From the NCBI GenBank assembly GCA_022829145.1, contig CM040746.1:13018184-13082183 (forward strand): 64,000 bases of DNA. The letters are read 5' to 3'. This DNA comes from Albula goreensis. Its lineage: Eukaryota; Chordata; Actinopteri; Albuliformes; Albulidae. The notes under the pieces are model-generated. The model saw only the letters and a program-made list of their open reading frames with translations. It searched no databases and was not told the DNA's origin. Below, piece by piece: positions 49,801-63,300 of this stretch; position 1 is the first letter of the stretch; the number at the start of each line of letters is the position of its first letter. Made by a program: the position numbers and the translations under genes.

Positions 49801-52800
49801 GGTTTAGTAATGTTATTATTTTTATTCAGTAGAATTTTATTCATTCAAATTACATCCAGTTGAAAATTGCATCAACATGACTTTATCCACATTATCCACC
49901 TTTTGCATATAGTTTATACATTTGAACCAACAATACAACTTTATTTAATCTTTGGTACTGTTTGATCAGAATACTTAGATAGAAACTGTCTTGCCTCCAC
50001 CCAGTTTAGCTTTTTCATAGCCTGCCATAAAGGTGTTTCCAAAAATGTTGGAGAGGCAGCGCAACACTGGATATCTCAATATAAACACACTGGGTTGTTT
50101 GGTGTAAAATAATTAACTCATTTTCATCCATCCAGACCACTCATTATCTGGTGGCTGGTGCTATTTTGGTTGCATTATTGACACACAACTGAGCTCAACA
50201 CACAACACTCATTTGCTAATTAGTTGTATTTCACCCCATTTTGAGGCAAATCATTCAATAAAAGATTACAGTATTTGACATACAATCTGTATTCAGTTAT
50301 TAAATACAAAGCAAGCAATGCACTAAGGAGTGGTTATTCAATGCACTTGAATGAGAAGGGAAGCAACAAGGCCATTTAATTATGTATGATACATGCTTAC
50401 AAATATCTACAAACATATCTTCAGCACTATAAAAAGTCTTGTGGTTTAAAAAAAACATTTTCCAGGAAACAATATTTTACTATTACATTGCACAAAAATA
50501 CAATAGATTAGTCACAATTAGTCAGTGACATTACAAAATGGAGAGCACAGGCTTTTCTATTCATGTGACAAACTCAAAAACGAGGTACACTGTTTTATTT
50601 ACATTATATGTGTGGTATGTATGCACACTGGTTTTAGATTCTGTGGCCTATATTTTAACTGTCACTACATATGTGCATAACTGCATGCTGCATCGAGCAT
50701 ATACACCTCCCAGCAAAACAGAAACTGCACCTCTCCTGGTTGATAATTCCTGTGGATTTAGAAAATGACCCACCAGTTCGCTGTGTCCTTCTGGCACAGC
50801 AGGCCACCCGTCCCCCTCACCACCCTTTTTCTTGGTCATCCCAGTCATTCCTTTGACTGGGTAGCCAGCTGTGGGTTCAACATTGTCTTCCAGTCTATTC
50901 TGACATGCAAATCTATTTATTCATTTTTCTGCCATGCCTGATAACCAGGATTTTTTTTTGAAATGTGAATTCCCTGAGGCCTTGCATGCCACTTACTGCA
51001 CACATGTGTGGTTCCGTATGCTATCTGACCACAGTATCATTTATATGAAATAAAATGAGAAGTCGTATAGTCATTTATATAATAGGCGTTTCCTTGGTTC
51101 GATTGTTTTATGACTGTCAGTCCAGTGGAATTCTGGGTATCCTTAATGGTGTGTAGGTTAAGTCCGCCTAACAACAGAGACACTGTGGCTGTTCTACTCA
51201 GGCTGTGAGAAGTCAGCGCAGAAGACCTAATGATCTGCACTTCAGGGAGATACAGATTCTTGGAAGTACCTCAATGAGATACAATGATTTTGCACAGGGG
51301 TGGGACTCCGTGGATGCTCTACTGTCTGTGCGCCACAAGCTGATCCAATCTCATTGTATCTAATGTGTAAACACAGCACTGTTAGCATGAGCGCACAAAC
51401 CCTCCCAGCCCTGGGCATTGGTATTCCTGCTCTTACCATCACAGTGGCCTCTGAGCGCTTTCCCTCATTCTTTGTACCCTCACCCACAGATGCAGAACCA
51501 GATGAGAATCTCATGCATATTTGGTTGTCTGAAAACCTCTCTACCATAAAAATAGTTTCCGTAGAAATACCCAAGTGACCCAGATGACTATAAGCAAATG
51601 AGTCCAGATGGGCTGAATTCCATGGTTTTGCCATTATGTGTTACCATGTTCATATGACTTTTCCACATTTCATTGCTCGAATATTAGTAAATTAAAGGAA
51701 TGAAACCATCATTTTAACTATAAATGTCAGTTAATCCTGCTAGGAAGATATTGGAGCCAAAGTTAATTTGTTGCATTCTGTCTCTGTTTATATTATATTA
51801 GATTACATGATTATGTAAGATTGGCCTACAATCCTTTATTGCATAATACCAATTAAAAATTCAGTTATTGCTAAGGCTCGTGTTAGAGAACTAATTCAGT
51901 AACATGATATTAAATAGGAACACATTGTAATCAGGGATATACAATACCAATCAAAAACCTAGGCTATGTGTGCGTTGTTTCCCCCATTTTAGTAACGGTC
52001 CTCTCACTCACTCATGGAGCACAGACTGCAAACAATTATCTTGTCCACATCATTTCAGTTAGAGCTGACGTAACATTCGTTTGTAGCATGAGTGACAGAT
52101 AGATCGGAGTTCAAACGGAACAGCCTCACTCCTCGGAAACGTGCAAAGATGTGCAGCAAAAGATGAGCTGAAATGCTTGAGTGGGAACAAACTTGGAGCA
52201 CGGCAGGTGAATGGGGAAAGCCACAATCAAGAGATAAATGAGCAGAATTTTCTGTAAAACATATTTTCAGTTTTTATTAATTAGAAGGTGATAAACACGT
52301 TAACTATACGTTGGCTCTCAATATTTCATTAATCCAGGACATTTCACAACGTATAAATATAAGTCTCCACCTTCACGCAGCCCCAGTCACAGACCTGAAA
52401 GCTACTCCTTCAGACACCTGCAAACACTACGCGTGGGTTATTTCAGTCACGTCAGTATTACTATGAAATTCACTCACACACGGGTGACTATGCTCTCGCC
52501 TGCACTTGCCTCTTGACCGTGTATTTTTATTTGAGATTATTTCAGTGAGTTACAACAAATACTCTGCACCTCTATATTCATGAAATCGTAGCCTATATAG
52601 CCTACATTGTTTTCCCCCAGACGTCAAATGTAGTCTGATTTTCTTTTTGCTTGTGAAACTACAAGTTCTGTATTACAAAATGAAATTCTTGAAACGAACT
52701 TTACTGATATACACATACTTAAACCGCAGCATTTACCTATTCACTGTAAGAATTAGGCTATTTAAAGCAAGCTTAACTTTTTCTGTCTGAAACAAACAGC

Positions 52801-53380
52801 ACACCATTCTGAAACCCTGACACGCTGATTATGTTCAGCATTGAATGAATACTCTAAATCGGTCTTAATTGCAGCACAACGGACCCCCAGCCAAATAATT
52901 TCCTTGTCAAGAAACCAGTTATTTAATCCGTTCAGTAGTAGGCGGTAGGCATTTACCAGATTGACAGTTTACAATGGATCATCTTCCAACTAAAAGCAAT
53001 TTCATGCTTCGTAATTACAATATCTGGTGAAACGTTAGGGACGTATAGACTACATAACAGGTGATGTAAAATGTACTTTTAAGATGTTTGCTAGGCAACG
53101 TATTATTATACCAGTAGAAATGTACACTTTTCTGCTCACCATGATTTATGAAAGAACCAAACTGAACTGAGACCAAGAATGTTTAACGCCAGGCTTAGCC
53201 AGAACGTTATCTTTCGGTTAAATCACAACTTCCTTTAAGAGATACCCCGACATGATACCAGGCAATCCAGATTCGTTGTCTTCAAACAGCCTATGTTTTA
53301 CAAGAGTGAAGAGCGTAAAGAAATTGCCCGTTTGAAACAAAGACAATCTACCCTGCTACATAAAGTACCTTTCTTTCTAT
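46860..53380. other. Intergenic DNA downstream of XIRP2
   Basis: No gene, RNA or recognised transposon is found on either strand. Composition is AT-rich. Complexity rises from about 51.9 kb, where a CRE-like TGACGTAA (about 52068) and many CG dinucleotides appear ahead of the promoter-like stretch at 53.4 kb. Confidence 0.6.
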
Positions 53381-53383
53381 CAG

Positions 53384-53480
53384 ACGGATTGGCCATGAGT
53401 CGGTTTACGATGGTTCTGATTGGACAGTTGTCTTGTCAGGCTAAGCGCATACCCCGCGTTAGGCTAGCTATCACGTTTCC
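53384..53480 (+). promoter_or_regulatory. Promoter-like segment with two inverted CCAAT boxes
   Basis: ATTGG (inverted CCAAT) occurs at 53388-53392 and 53419-53423, 31 bp apart, in locally CG-richer DNA with no TATA box, just ahead of an exon-like segment. This looks like a housekeeping-type promoter. In human the next gene after XIRP2 on the same strand is B3GALT1, whose coding exon is far from its 5' exons. Assignment to that gene is synteny inference only. Confidence 0.35.
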
Positions 53481-53574
53481 TCGAGATGCATTGCCTTCTG
53501 CCCAGAGATGCTGAACAAGGGACAGTCACAGCATCTGCGCCAGTAGTCTTGGTGGGATGGAGACAATACAACTG
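53480..53574 (+). other. Candidate first exon of the downstream gene
   Basis: A CG-richer stretch ends at a good donor, ACAACTG then GTAGGT, about 150 bp after the CCAAT boxes. The 5' end is not defined. It contains ATGs, the last (GGGATGGAG, 53556) in fair Kozak context and open to the donor for six codons (METIQL), phase 0. It may equally be untranslated. No homology is recognised. Confidence 0.3.
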
Positions 53575-54533
53575 GTAGGTTCAAAATGTTTACTATTGAT
53601 TCAATTGCTGTGTGTTGTCTCGCATCAGTACTGCAGGTGACTCAGAAGCATGAGGATATTTGGAAGATTTCGGTGTAACATTACAGTTCTCCAGTTTAAT
53701 GCTCTTTTAAATTTAACTGGATCATTTTGAGTCAAACAGCGGATTACGTCTCTTTTGGTTGCTGTTCTTCAGCAGAGGATTTCGTTCTGTGAAATGTTTT
53801 AGCTAACCATCTTATGCAGTTTCCTCATGTCCTCCACAGGACGCGTACTTCGGGGAACAGTGTGTGTTGGAGTTTTGTATCGATGCGGCGCTTTCAGCCT
53901 AGGTGAAAGCGTTACATCTGCATGTTGACTATCAGTGTATGTGGTTGTCCACAAGCGGATTTGTTAAAGAAAGTATTTTTCTGTCATTTAAAAAGATTTG
54001 AGACGTTTATTTGTTACGGTAATAGGTCACTTTCTTCCACCAATGACAGGGTAAAAGGGGACTTTCACTCAGTTAAAAGTGGTTGTTGCTTCAGTTGTCG
54101 GATAGAATTTAAAATTAAACTTGGATTGATAGGTACATCAAACGTGCCGGAAAAAGTCCAAATAAATTAGGTAAACGTTGCTAGGCACGAGAACACTTTT
54201 AAAACAGTTTATGAAGCGTACACTTATCTGTGGTAATGACAGCTTCCTATTGGCACATGCTTGTATCAAAAGAGATACAATAAATCGATAGTATGTGTTG
54301 CACTTGTAGTATAAGCATGTTTAATGACCTAACACCTTCGTTTCACAGATGGTAGGCATGCAAAGCGAAACAATGGAATATTGATAATCGTAGAATTTGT
54401 CATCTTCACATTTAGAAATGTCGAAAAACTTAAGTGTGATTTCATTTTTTATTTCATATGGCGTTAGTGAGCCCCTAATGCCTTTGTCAATACGGGGAAC
54501 GTTTGAAACATTTATTTGTGTTTGATTTCACAG

Positions 54534-54565
54534 CTGTACCGCCGTGTCTTTGAGGACAGCACGCC
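54534..54565 (+). other. Candidate 32-nt second exon of the downstream gene
   Basis: Acceptor GTTTGATTTCACAG is followed after 32 nt by the donor GTGAGTG. In phase 0 it reads LYRRVFEDST. With the candidate first exon it would make a plausible 5' UTR or N-terminal coding pair, but no family is recognised and chance is not excluded. Confidence 0.3.
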
Positions 54566-57500
54566 GTGAGTGTATGCGTTTCCTTCAAGCAGTTAGATCA
54601 TTGTTTCATGAGAGAAATCGAGAGTATCTCACGGGTTTATTGAAAACATAGGACATGCTATTTTAATGCATCTGCCGCAAGGTGTTGCTCAGTCAGGCGT
54701 GCTTTTGTTTTGAAGCCCCGAATTTTCTATTTCCACTGCTGCCTGTGCCGTACCGTCGCAAGCTTGAATCGTCTCAGAACAGGAATTTGTTCTCGCTTGC
54801 AAATGCACCTCTTGGGTATAGGACATGCGAGCCCGAGTTCTGCTTTCTTTCACAGAAAAATAAATCCTTGAAAAATTGTATAACAGTTTACATAACTGGA
54901 TATATGAAACTTGAAATGTATTTGAAGTAGACCTAATGAAAGCAAGCAAACCAACTGAACTTTTAAGCACTCAGTATACTTTTCGTCACCATCAGTAGTC
55001 AGACGCATAAATGATAAGATTGCATAGTTGCATTGTGTTTGCACTGTTGAGAGCCCACAAATGGGTAAATTAAAAAAAATCTGCTGCCATGTGGCATATA
55101 CTTTAGTAAGAAATAACTGGTCATTTAAAATGATGGGAGGACTTTGTAGAATAATTATAATCGAATGTAAATTAGCGTATTGGCTGAAAAAGAACCTTTG
55201 TCTTTAAATTTGGAAAATCACGGTTTTAAAGCTTTACAAATTGAAGAAATTCCTGGACCTGCCAACTACAGCCGCACATAACTGTACAGACAAAATAATC
55301 AAGCTATTTGGGATATGAAATGTTGACATTGTCGGGTAGAACACGGAAAGTCACTTTTGTGGTGTTAAAAATGTATGTACATGTGGTGCCATGAATCTGT
55401 AGGTTGTTACAATAAGCATGGTGCATGGGATTAATCAGTTAAAATTCTCTGTACCATGCTTTTGTAACACTGCTGTTGTAGCTTACAAAAGTATGTAAAT
55501 ATATTATACTTCAGCATTTACATACAACAGATTTTAATTATGGTGTATTCATTTTAAACATGAAAAGTCCAAGAGATAAGCAGCCAAAATACAGTGCCAT
55601 GAAAATAGGATTTGCTCCTCTGTTTGTGCATTTTAATGCATTTCCCACATCCAGTTTGATGAGATTGTGTTGTGAATTGTCCCAGTACCTAGAGGGAGTC
55701 TAAAAATACACCCAAGTTGTCCTTATATTTGTGTTCAGGGTAACCATGGTTTTGGCCATCCCTATCCAATACAACTAGTTTTGACTGTTACTTTTCTAGT
55801 ACATGGGTCTTCAGGTACATTACAATGCAGTGAGAAGAAATTACTTAAGACACCCCCGTCCGCCAAAAAACATCTGCCACTTGGTGTCAAAAGAGTTACA
55901 AAGCAGTATGTAAGGCTCTGTGGCTTCTGTCGGGCAGTGAACCTTCCCAGGTGTGGCCGTCCAGTCCCAGATTTGTCCAAGACCAAAACACAAAATCACC
56001 CTTGAAGTTATGCAATACCAGAATTACTTTCAACTTACTTTTTGGTGGCATTAGTTGTCACATAACTTCCTTTAATACATGTATGAAATACATATCATAA
56101 TTTTGTGTTGTTTTTTTGCTCAGTTTTCCTTTTGTCAATTAGAACAGTGTAGATATGGGCACATAGTAATTCTAGATTTAAGCCATTTTCTTTCAAGAAT
56201 CCATGCAATTGATTGGTTAAGCAGTTGCGTAATTGCACTGCCCGCCTGACTACTGCTTACTGTGATTGATTATGTTGAACCATGGCATCTGCCATAACTG
56301 GTGTGCACACACCAATGCACCATTTCTGTCCTCTCAAGCAACGTCTGCTGAGTCTAAAGAAGCTGCATTAACACAAACTGGTTACTCTACAAATGGACAG
56401 CTGTTGCCTCCATGGACTTTGCCAGCACTGGTGCTTATGAAGGAGTGTTGACTCTTGGGGTATTTTTTTTTGTGTGACAGAGAATCAAGTTTAGGTACTC
56501 TAAGGCACTGTGAAAAATGCTCACTGAACAAATAGATATTTTTGAGGATAAGAGGGGTTATTTTATGATATTGGGTATAGTGTTTGTTAAAGAATGGGTT
56601 ACCTTATTATTCAGGGCTTCACACTCAGATCTGATAAAATATTATGTCTGATGAGACATTACAGAGGGTTTTTGATAGCACCAACTATAGTATAAAGGTA
56701 TGCGTAAAGCACTTCAAAGATTCTTTTTCAAGGCATGAGTGACAGTTTTTTTCACAGTGCGTTTTGGCGTTTTAAATTCCGGCATTGACACGTTCAGTGC
56801 AGAGTGATTAAAGAATACGGTATTGCAGAATAGAATCTTGTGTGGGAATCTTACAGAGAGGTGCCTCTTTTCAGATCTGGAGATGCATCTCTCTAGAAAT
56901 CGCTAGCTCCAGGCAGACAGCTCTTATCATTAAAAGCTAGAACCTAGGCTCCCACCACAACAAATATGAGAAATATGCTTGACTTTAGTTTATATATCCA
57001 TGATAGAGATAAAAAAAAAAAATGGGCCCATTCGTCTCAGTTAAATGAAAACCAGACTAGTTAGATTCTGAATCGATGATGGGGTTTGATAATGACCCTG
57101 ACGGACCGCCTCAGGGATGTGAGATTTAAATGACGGAGAACAGAGGAGGGAGGCCGCAACGCCAGTGCCGGCAATAGAGCAGAATCCAAGTGCAGTGTCA
57201 CTAAGCCGCAACCAATTTGGCATATGTTCAAAGTTTCCCAACAGTGGGGGTGTAAAATTGATCGATTTGAATGCTTATGAGACCTCTATGTCAGAGCACA
57301 ACCATTATTATCCACACAAGTTTAGATCATATTGATTTGGCATGGACTCAAAGGCAAAGTGTCATTTTTGCACAGCGTTGTTTTACTTCAGAGAAAGGAC
57401 AAGAGTGGTTCATTTTGTCAGACTTGTCTTTTGTCATAAACATTATATATATCAGCTAGAGTGATGATGAAATAATCTCCCACATAGAAAGGTCATTATA

Positions 57501-57703
57501 ATTTGACAAGGTTCTGCTCATTGACTGCACTTGTGCCTAATTAGTTGTGCCAAATTCAACTAATTCTCATCGGCAAATCATGCCATATTGAATTATGCTG
57601 TGAATATGCACTCTCCTCCATACATAATTATGTGTATTTAATTGCTATAAGTATAAAATAGCTACGAAACTGAGGGATTGTTAGCCTGTTGTGCACGCAT
57701 ATG

Positions 57704-57738
<35 letters not shown>

Positions 57739-59039
57739 GATATGGACCACAAAAAATGGCAGCCATTTGTAAGATGATATCACTCTAGTTTTTCTTTGGA
57801 CAGCTTAAGGCTTTGAATATTTCTTTTTCTAGTTTTCTAATTTTAATTGCAGTGTTACATTTCCGCTGAAATGTAGTCTGTATGTGCTATAATTACTTGA
57901 CATTACCATAGCAGAGACCCCATTTCTAGCCTCTTGGGGGCCCACATTTTAAGGTCTAAACTGAAGCCTGGCGCTGTTATTGAAGGTAATGTCACACTCA
58001 CCACATACCATAAACCCTCAGTCTTCATCAGCACTGTTTTATTTTAATTCATTAGTGTGCTTATGATTGAGTTGTAGTCATTTTACTATAATTCCAGAGA
58101 TGGCAGTTCAGATTTTATGACTAGAGATGTCAGACAGGTGGTACATACACAGTTATACACTAACACAAGTCACCTAACCTAGTTTACCATTTGTGGTACC
58201 ATCGTTACATAGGGTGATTTTTAGTTATCGTAGCCCGTAATTATATTTGCTCCATATGTTGTGATTGTATTTATATTATTTTGTTAATTCAAATAAACAT
58301 GCAATTTCAAAATGAGCATCGTTCTTTAATGGTTGTTACTGGAAGCCGTACTTCCTATTCCTAGAAATGTTGCCATGGGTAGCATGAAACTACATAACTA
58401 TCACATTCAGCTATGTTTCAGTAGATTAATTTGAACTGAATTGCTAAGCGCTACCAACTCATCAAATTTTTGTTGTGAAATGCTGTATGGGTAGGTGTGA
58501 GCTACCTAGTTTGATGTCGTAATGAACATCTGTAACTCTAGATAGCTTACCAGCTGTTTCATTTAAAGAGTAGACATGGCTTTCTAGCCTGCTACAAAAT
58601 CGTGTTTTTACAGGAATTTATGGTATACCTTGTGGCCTTGCTAGCTCAGCCACAAATCAGTATAAAAAATACATACGAAGGCTGCAGAAATAATGCATCT
58701 ATAATCTTTAGGTTATTGTATTAGCAGATGAGCTTGATTCTAAAGAGCATCGATATCAGGTTTTACTGTGCATGGTTTTTTGAGTAAAAGCATATGTGCA
58801 TATCTGATATTTACAAAATGATAATGTCACTAGCTATGTGTCCTGTAATTGGCCACTACAAAGAGATATTGGTATTAGCTTATGTGCATCTGAAGATATA
58901 GGGTATTGCCGTTGGTATTAGTCAGTGGGGATATTTAATGATAGGAACAGGCTTATGAAGACTGGCTGTTTGTTGCTTTTAATAGAGTTTGTTAAAGTAA
59001 AGTTCGGGTGAATCATTTTCAGACAACCCCTTCAATCAA
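54566..59039. other. Noncoding DNA, possibly first introns of the next gene
   Basis: No coding exon or named repeat is recognised apart from a GA microsatellite at 57708-57735. Overlapping open frames on both strands at about 55762-56005 have no recognised motif. Confidence 0.5.
57708..57735 (+). repeat. (GA)14 microsatellite
   Basis: A pure GA run following ATGCACC. Confidence 0.95.
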
Positions 59040-60360
59040 TTCCAGCCTCCTTACAAGTATAAAAGTGCACGTACCTCATCTCCCATCGAGCTTTGCATGA
59101 TGACATCACCCTGACCCAGACGACCTGTGCTGGTGCCTTGGGCGGTCCTCAACTATGCCTGTCGTCTGCTCCAACCCTGTGGCTACTGCTGCTGCTAACC
59201 TGGTCCATGATCCCCCTGTAACCTTTTCCCATCTTTTCGCTACCGGTGCCCAAGCAGCCCTGCCTCAGGGCACTTCCAGCTCCCCGGTAGCGACCCCTCC
59301 ACCCTCCCCTCTGTCAATGTCCCTTCCAGAGTCAGCGGGCTCCAACTGGTGCCTGTCGCGCTAGCTGCCCTGCCATTACACGCTCCTAGGGATCTGGCAC
59401 CGTACGTCTCCCTCCCTGCTTCCGACATCCCCATAGGAGTCGGTGGGACTCCCCTGGTACCTGCGTTGTTGGCGTGCTCCCAGGGACCCGGTAAAGCAAA
59501 CCCCTTCCCCTTCCCCTTCCCTCCCAGTTCAGCTCCACTCAGCTCTTCTGCTACACCCCCCCAATTGTCATTAGCATGCAATCCTTCTGACCCCCAGCTC
59601 ACAACTCCACTCAGCCTGTCTGGCCTCCCTATCTGGCCCTACTTCCTTAATCCGGGTCTTCTACAACTTTGGCTTACCATTCGCTAAGTAGGGAACTTCC
59701 AGCCCCTCTGCATCTGTGGACTTTTTTGGGCATTTTCATGATACCAAGAATTTTTCGTCCACACCACTGAATTCGCGCCTCTCTTCTCAAAGAATTTTAC
59801 CTGAAAATAAAATTACATCTTTTATTTTATCTTTTATCATATTTTAGCTCTGTTGGCCAGCTATTTGTCAAACAATTTAGCTACCGAATACACAATCATT
59901 AAAGGTCGTTCTCACTTGAATACCATTATGCCACTCGGCAAACAATGCCATTGGTTTCAAAAACACTTAAAAGTAGCATCTTGTTTACATGTGGTTTTCC
60001 CCCTAACAGTTTTTCCTCTCGCTCTTTTAGAATCGGGGCAGCCGCCACCGCAGCGAAAAATAGACTTCCAGACCACCTAATCAAACATCTGGGTCGCCAG
60101 TCCTCCGATGCGTTCCAGTTGTACATCAGGTTGAACATTCCAAATTTGCTCCGCTCACCTCGCTCTGGTTCAGTAACGTTCTGCCATGGCAGTCACATCA
60201 TTGCCATATTCATAGTCCTTCTTGGCTGGCAGTCTTTGGGGGTCCTCTTTTCCTCTGAGAACCACACAACTCCATTCCCCCTTAGGAGTCCAAGCCCAAA
60301 ACCAGTACACCATATTCTTGTCTCTAACCCTTTCCAATAATAAATCCTTCCAAACCTACC
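59040..60360 (+). mobile_element. DIRS/Ngaro-like tyrosine-recombinase retroelement fossil
   Basis: Two parts survive in order. The first is a GC-rich, Pro/Ser/Ala-coding stretch (about 59150-59690) with a TATAAAA ahead of it at about 59060, perhaps the front of the element. The second, about 60029-60130, codes the end of a tyrosine recombinase: RIGAAATAAK, DHLIKHLGRQ and SDAFQLYIR, the pattern of DIRS/Ngaro-type recombinases in fish. Reverse transcriptase and most of the recombinase are missing, so the copy is clearly broken and old. Ends are estimated from composition; no terminal or split repeats were made out. A Crypton-type element, which has only a recombinase, is an alternative. Confidence 0.65.
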
Positions 60361-63300
60361 ATTGTCTGAAAATGTTTTCTACTGAATTGTCTTTATTGTG
60401 GGAACCTTGAAAAGTCACAAACTCTCTGTGTTGTAGAAGTATGGGGGTACAACCTGTAAAATGGCAGATGACCTACCAGCTATCCCTATATAATAGGTAT
60501 AAATGCGATCCGAACAAATGACAATTTCTCGTGAAATTTACTGCAGTGTCAAAAGTAATGTAATGCACAGACTCAGTGGGTGAGAGGTTTTTAATCATCA
60601 CAAGGCTGTTCAGGCCATAAGTGGTAATTTGCTAATACAAAGGTTGCTCTTTCACAGTGTCAATCATTATGGAATGCAGTACTTAACCATTAGGCGAGAA
60701 AGAGTGTGGAAGAATCCTTGCGGGACATGGTGAAATGTCCTGAATAGGAGAGTGCTTATTACATATTGTGCCAGTTATGTATTGAGTTCGTGCCGTCCTT
60801 TGTTTTTCAAAAGAAACAAATATAATTGGGATTGAGGCACAAAACGGGTGAACATAGCCCATTAACTTTTGAGAAATGATATTTGGCACTCCTCTCTTGT
60901 ATCTTGTGGTCTTTTGATCAATAAAAAATAAATCATTATATTTTATAACCGCCTGCTGTAGTCACAGATTTCTTTTATATTAAGTTTGGATGCCCATAAT
61001 TTATTTATGCATATTTTAGTTGAAATTAAAGGGTTTTGTGCCAAATATTGATCTATATTCAATTCCAAGTTGCATTTCTCCTTTGCTATATCAGTGCAAC
61101 ATATATATTCACTACATAGATTGTCTTTTTTGCACATTACATTTTGATTTGTGTTTTGAAATCAATTGTAATGTTGATATTATATATGGAGAGTAACTAT
61201 GTCTTGCATAGCAAGAATACCCTTTACACTTTTCTACTGGATAGAGGCTACGGTGTTTTGTCCTTCATATTACTTGTGCCTTTGATCTTTGTTTGCTGAT
61301 CGAAAGCATGTCTATAATCCAGTGCATATTATGAGTAGTTTTATATGGAAATCTGAATTATTTGATCTGCTGATTCCCCCTGAACAACAATATTACTTTG
61401 CATGTAAATCCTTTTTTCGCATCTCCATATTTTGGTATGAGATGAATACGGTCAAGCTGATATTTGATGATACAGCTGATACATAGGTGCAAACAGATTT
61501 TTCCTCAATGAACTATGTATTTTCAAAGGTTACAAGACAGGTTTCTGTAAATATTATGTCTGCTTTAGTTTCAAAATGATCCGAGAGATCCCGTCAACCA
61601 AAAATAACCTAAGTGCATGGCCAAAAATGTGCCAAAATCTCACTCTTACCTCTCAGCAACTGACATCCATCTAGTTATATCATGCAATGCTTTTGAATCG
61701 ACAAATTAAATAATATTTTATCTTTTTTCTAAGCTTATTTTTGTTCATTTTGTCATGTCTGCAGAGGTTTGTCAACCAGAACTTCTTTCAATTTCTTTCA
61801 ACCAGTGACAAGTATGGCTTTATCTCTATCCAGTATCAAAATGATCTCTTACTGCAAATCCTGACACTGAGCTCCTATCGCTCTCTTTTGCCATAGAAGT
61901 ACATGGAGTGTGTACTTTTGAAGTTTTAGAAAATTTTCAAAAATGGTTGAACTTACCCTGTCAATATTATTTATCCAGTTCACATATTGCACTAACTTGA
62001 CCAGATGGCATCAATTGAAGTTAGAGGTAATTTAGGAATTTAGTTTGGCATGTGGCAAAGCATGAACTTTGACTGGAGGCTTCCATCATTTGGTTGATGG
62101 CTTCTCACAAAAGATGCTGAAATATTTACAAACAGCTCTCTGGATTGATGGACAATCAGGATAATGTAATAACCTGTTAAGGCTTTATATCCAGTGGAAT
62201 GTTGCTATTTTTGAGTAAACAGTTTCTTTTTGGATTCAGTATAGAGTACATTAAAAAATATTCAATATTTCCATGTCATTTCTCATTTTGCGTGCTTACA
62301 TTGTATTATGGCAAGAAATTTTTTGTTAATAAATTAAAGAGTACTGTTAGGCAAGACTTGTTTTATTGAGAGATTTGCTCCTTTCTAGGATCATCGTGCT
62401 TTCGTGCAAGATTTGGATTGCACACTAACTAACTGTGCATTTCATCCTTGATTCCTCACCCTTACTGATGCTCAGGGCGAGTTGTGGGAGAGACCTTCAG
62501 AATAGTCCTCCAATTATTCATGCCTCTTCTTTTTCCCTTCTATATGTTTCCCTTGACATTTAAGGGCATTTGGTCACTTGTTAAAAAAAAAAAAAAAACT
62601 TTCACTATTTATGTCTTAGCTTCCTACATGAGGGTTTTAATTATATTTACAGCATATGTATTCTCTGTATTGTTTTCCATATGATATCAAACCCTTCATG
62701 TCAGAGCTATCTTCTCCCTGTTTTCCCTGTTTGTATATGGTGGGAATTTCTCATTTTACTTTCCCTTCTTAGTGCTTTTCCTTTTTTAGATGCATCAGAG
62801 TGTTACGAGATTGAAATGGTCTTGTTTTATTTTTTCTGACGTGAAATACTTTCATGTGGGTTTTTGTCTCCTATTGTCAAAGAGTCTAGTTTTCCTGACA
62901 GTTCTGGAGGCTTTTGGTCTGGCTTCAGTTTACTTTTGCAGGGTAGTTTCATATGCATTTCATTTCCGCTGCTCTTTCACTTTTTTGACGCTCTCGCATT
63001 TGTGGAGAGTGTGTTTAGCCATAGCATTCGTGCCAGTCTGTTTTCGAGAGTTCACTTTGAAGTTTGTATTCGGAAGGAGAGTCATGGGGTTGGGACTCCA
63101 CCTGTATCAGACACTGTCGGTGCTTGATGTTCAGGATACTCCAGATGTATTGCAGAGATGCACTGAGCTTCACATGAAATGTTTTGTTTATGGGTAATCC
63201 CCATGCTTCCACAGGAGCCCTCTCTGTTGGTGCTTTTGGAACTCTGTGGGATCACCATGTAATCCCTTTAAGCATGACATTAGCAAGGTCAAAAGCTTTG

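Noticed and set aside
55762-56005. Overlapping open frames on both strands as an exon of the next gene
   Set aside because: No flanking splice-site pair that keeps either frame and no recognised motif.
59155-59687. GC-rich open frames on both strands as a host gene
   Set aside because: Low-complexity Pro/Ser/Ala text without splice support, next to a recombinase remnant; better read as part of the element fossil.
62790-63197. 135-codon open frame near the right end
   Set aside because: A hydrophobic translation of T-rich DNA with no motif, overlapped by other openings on both strands.
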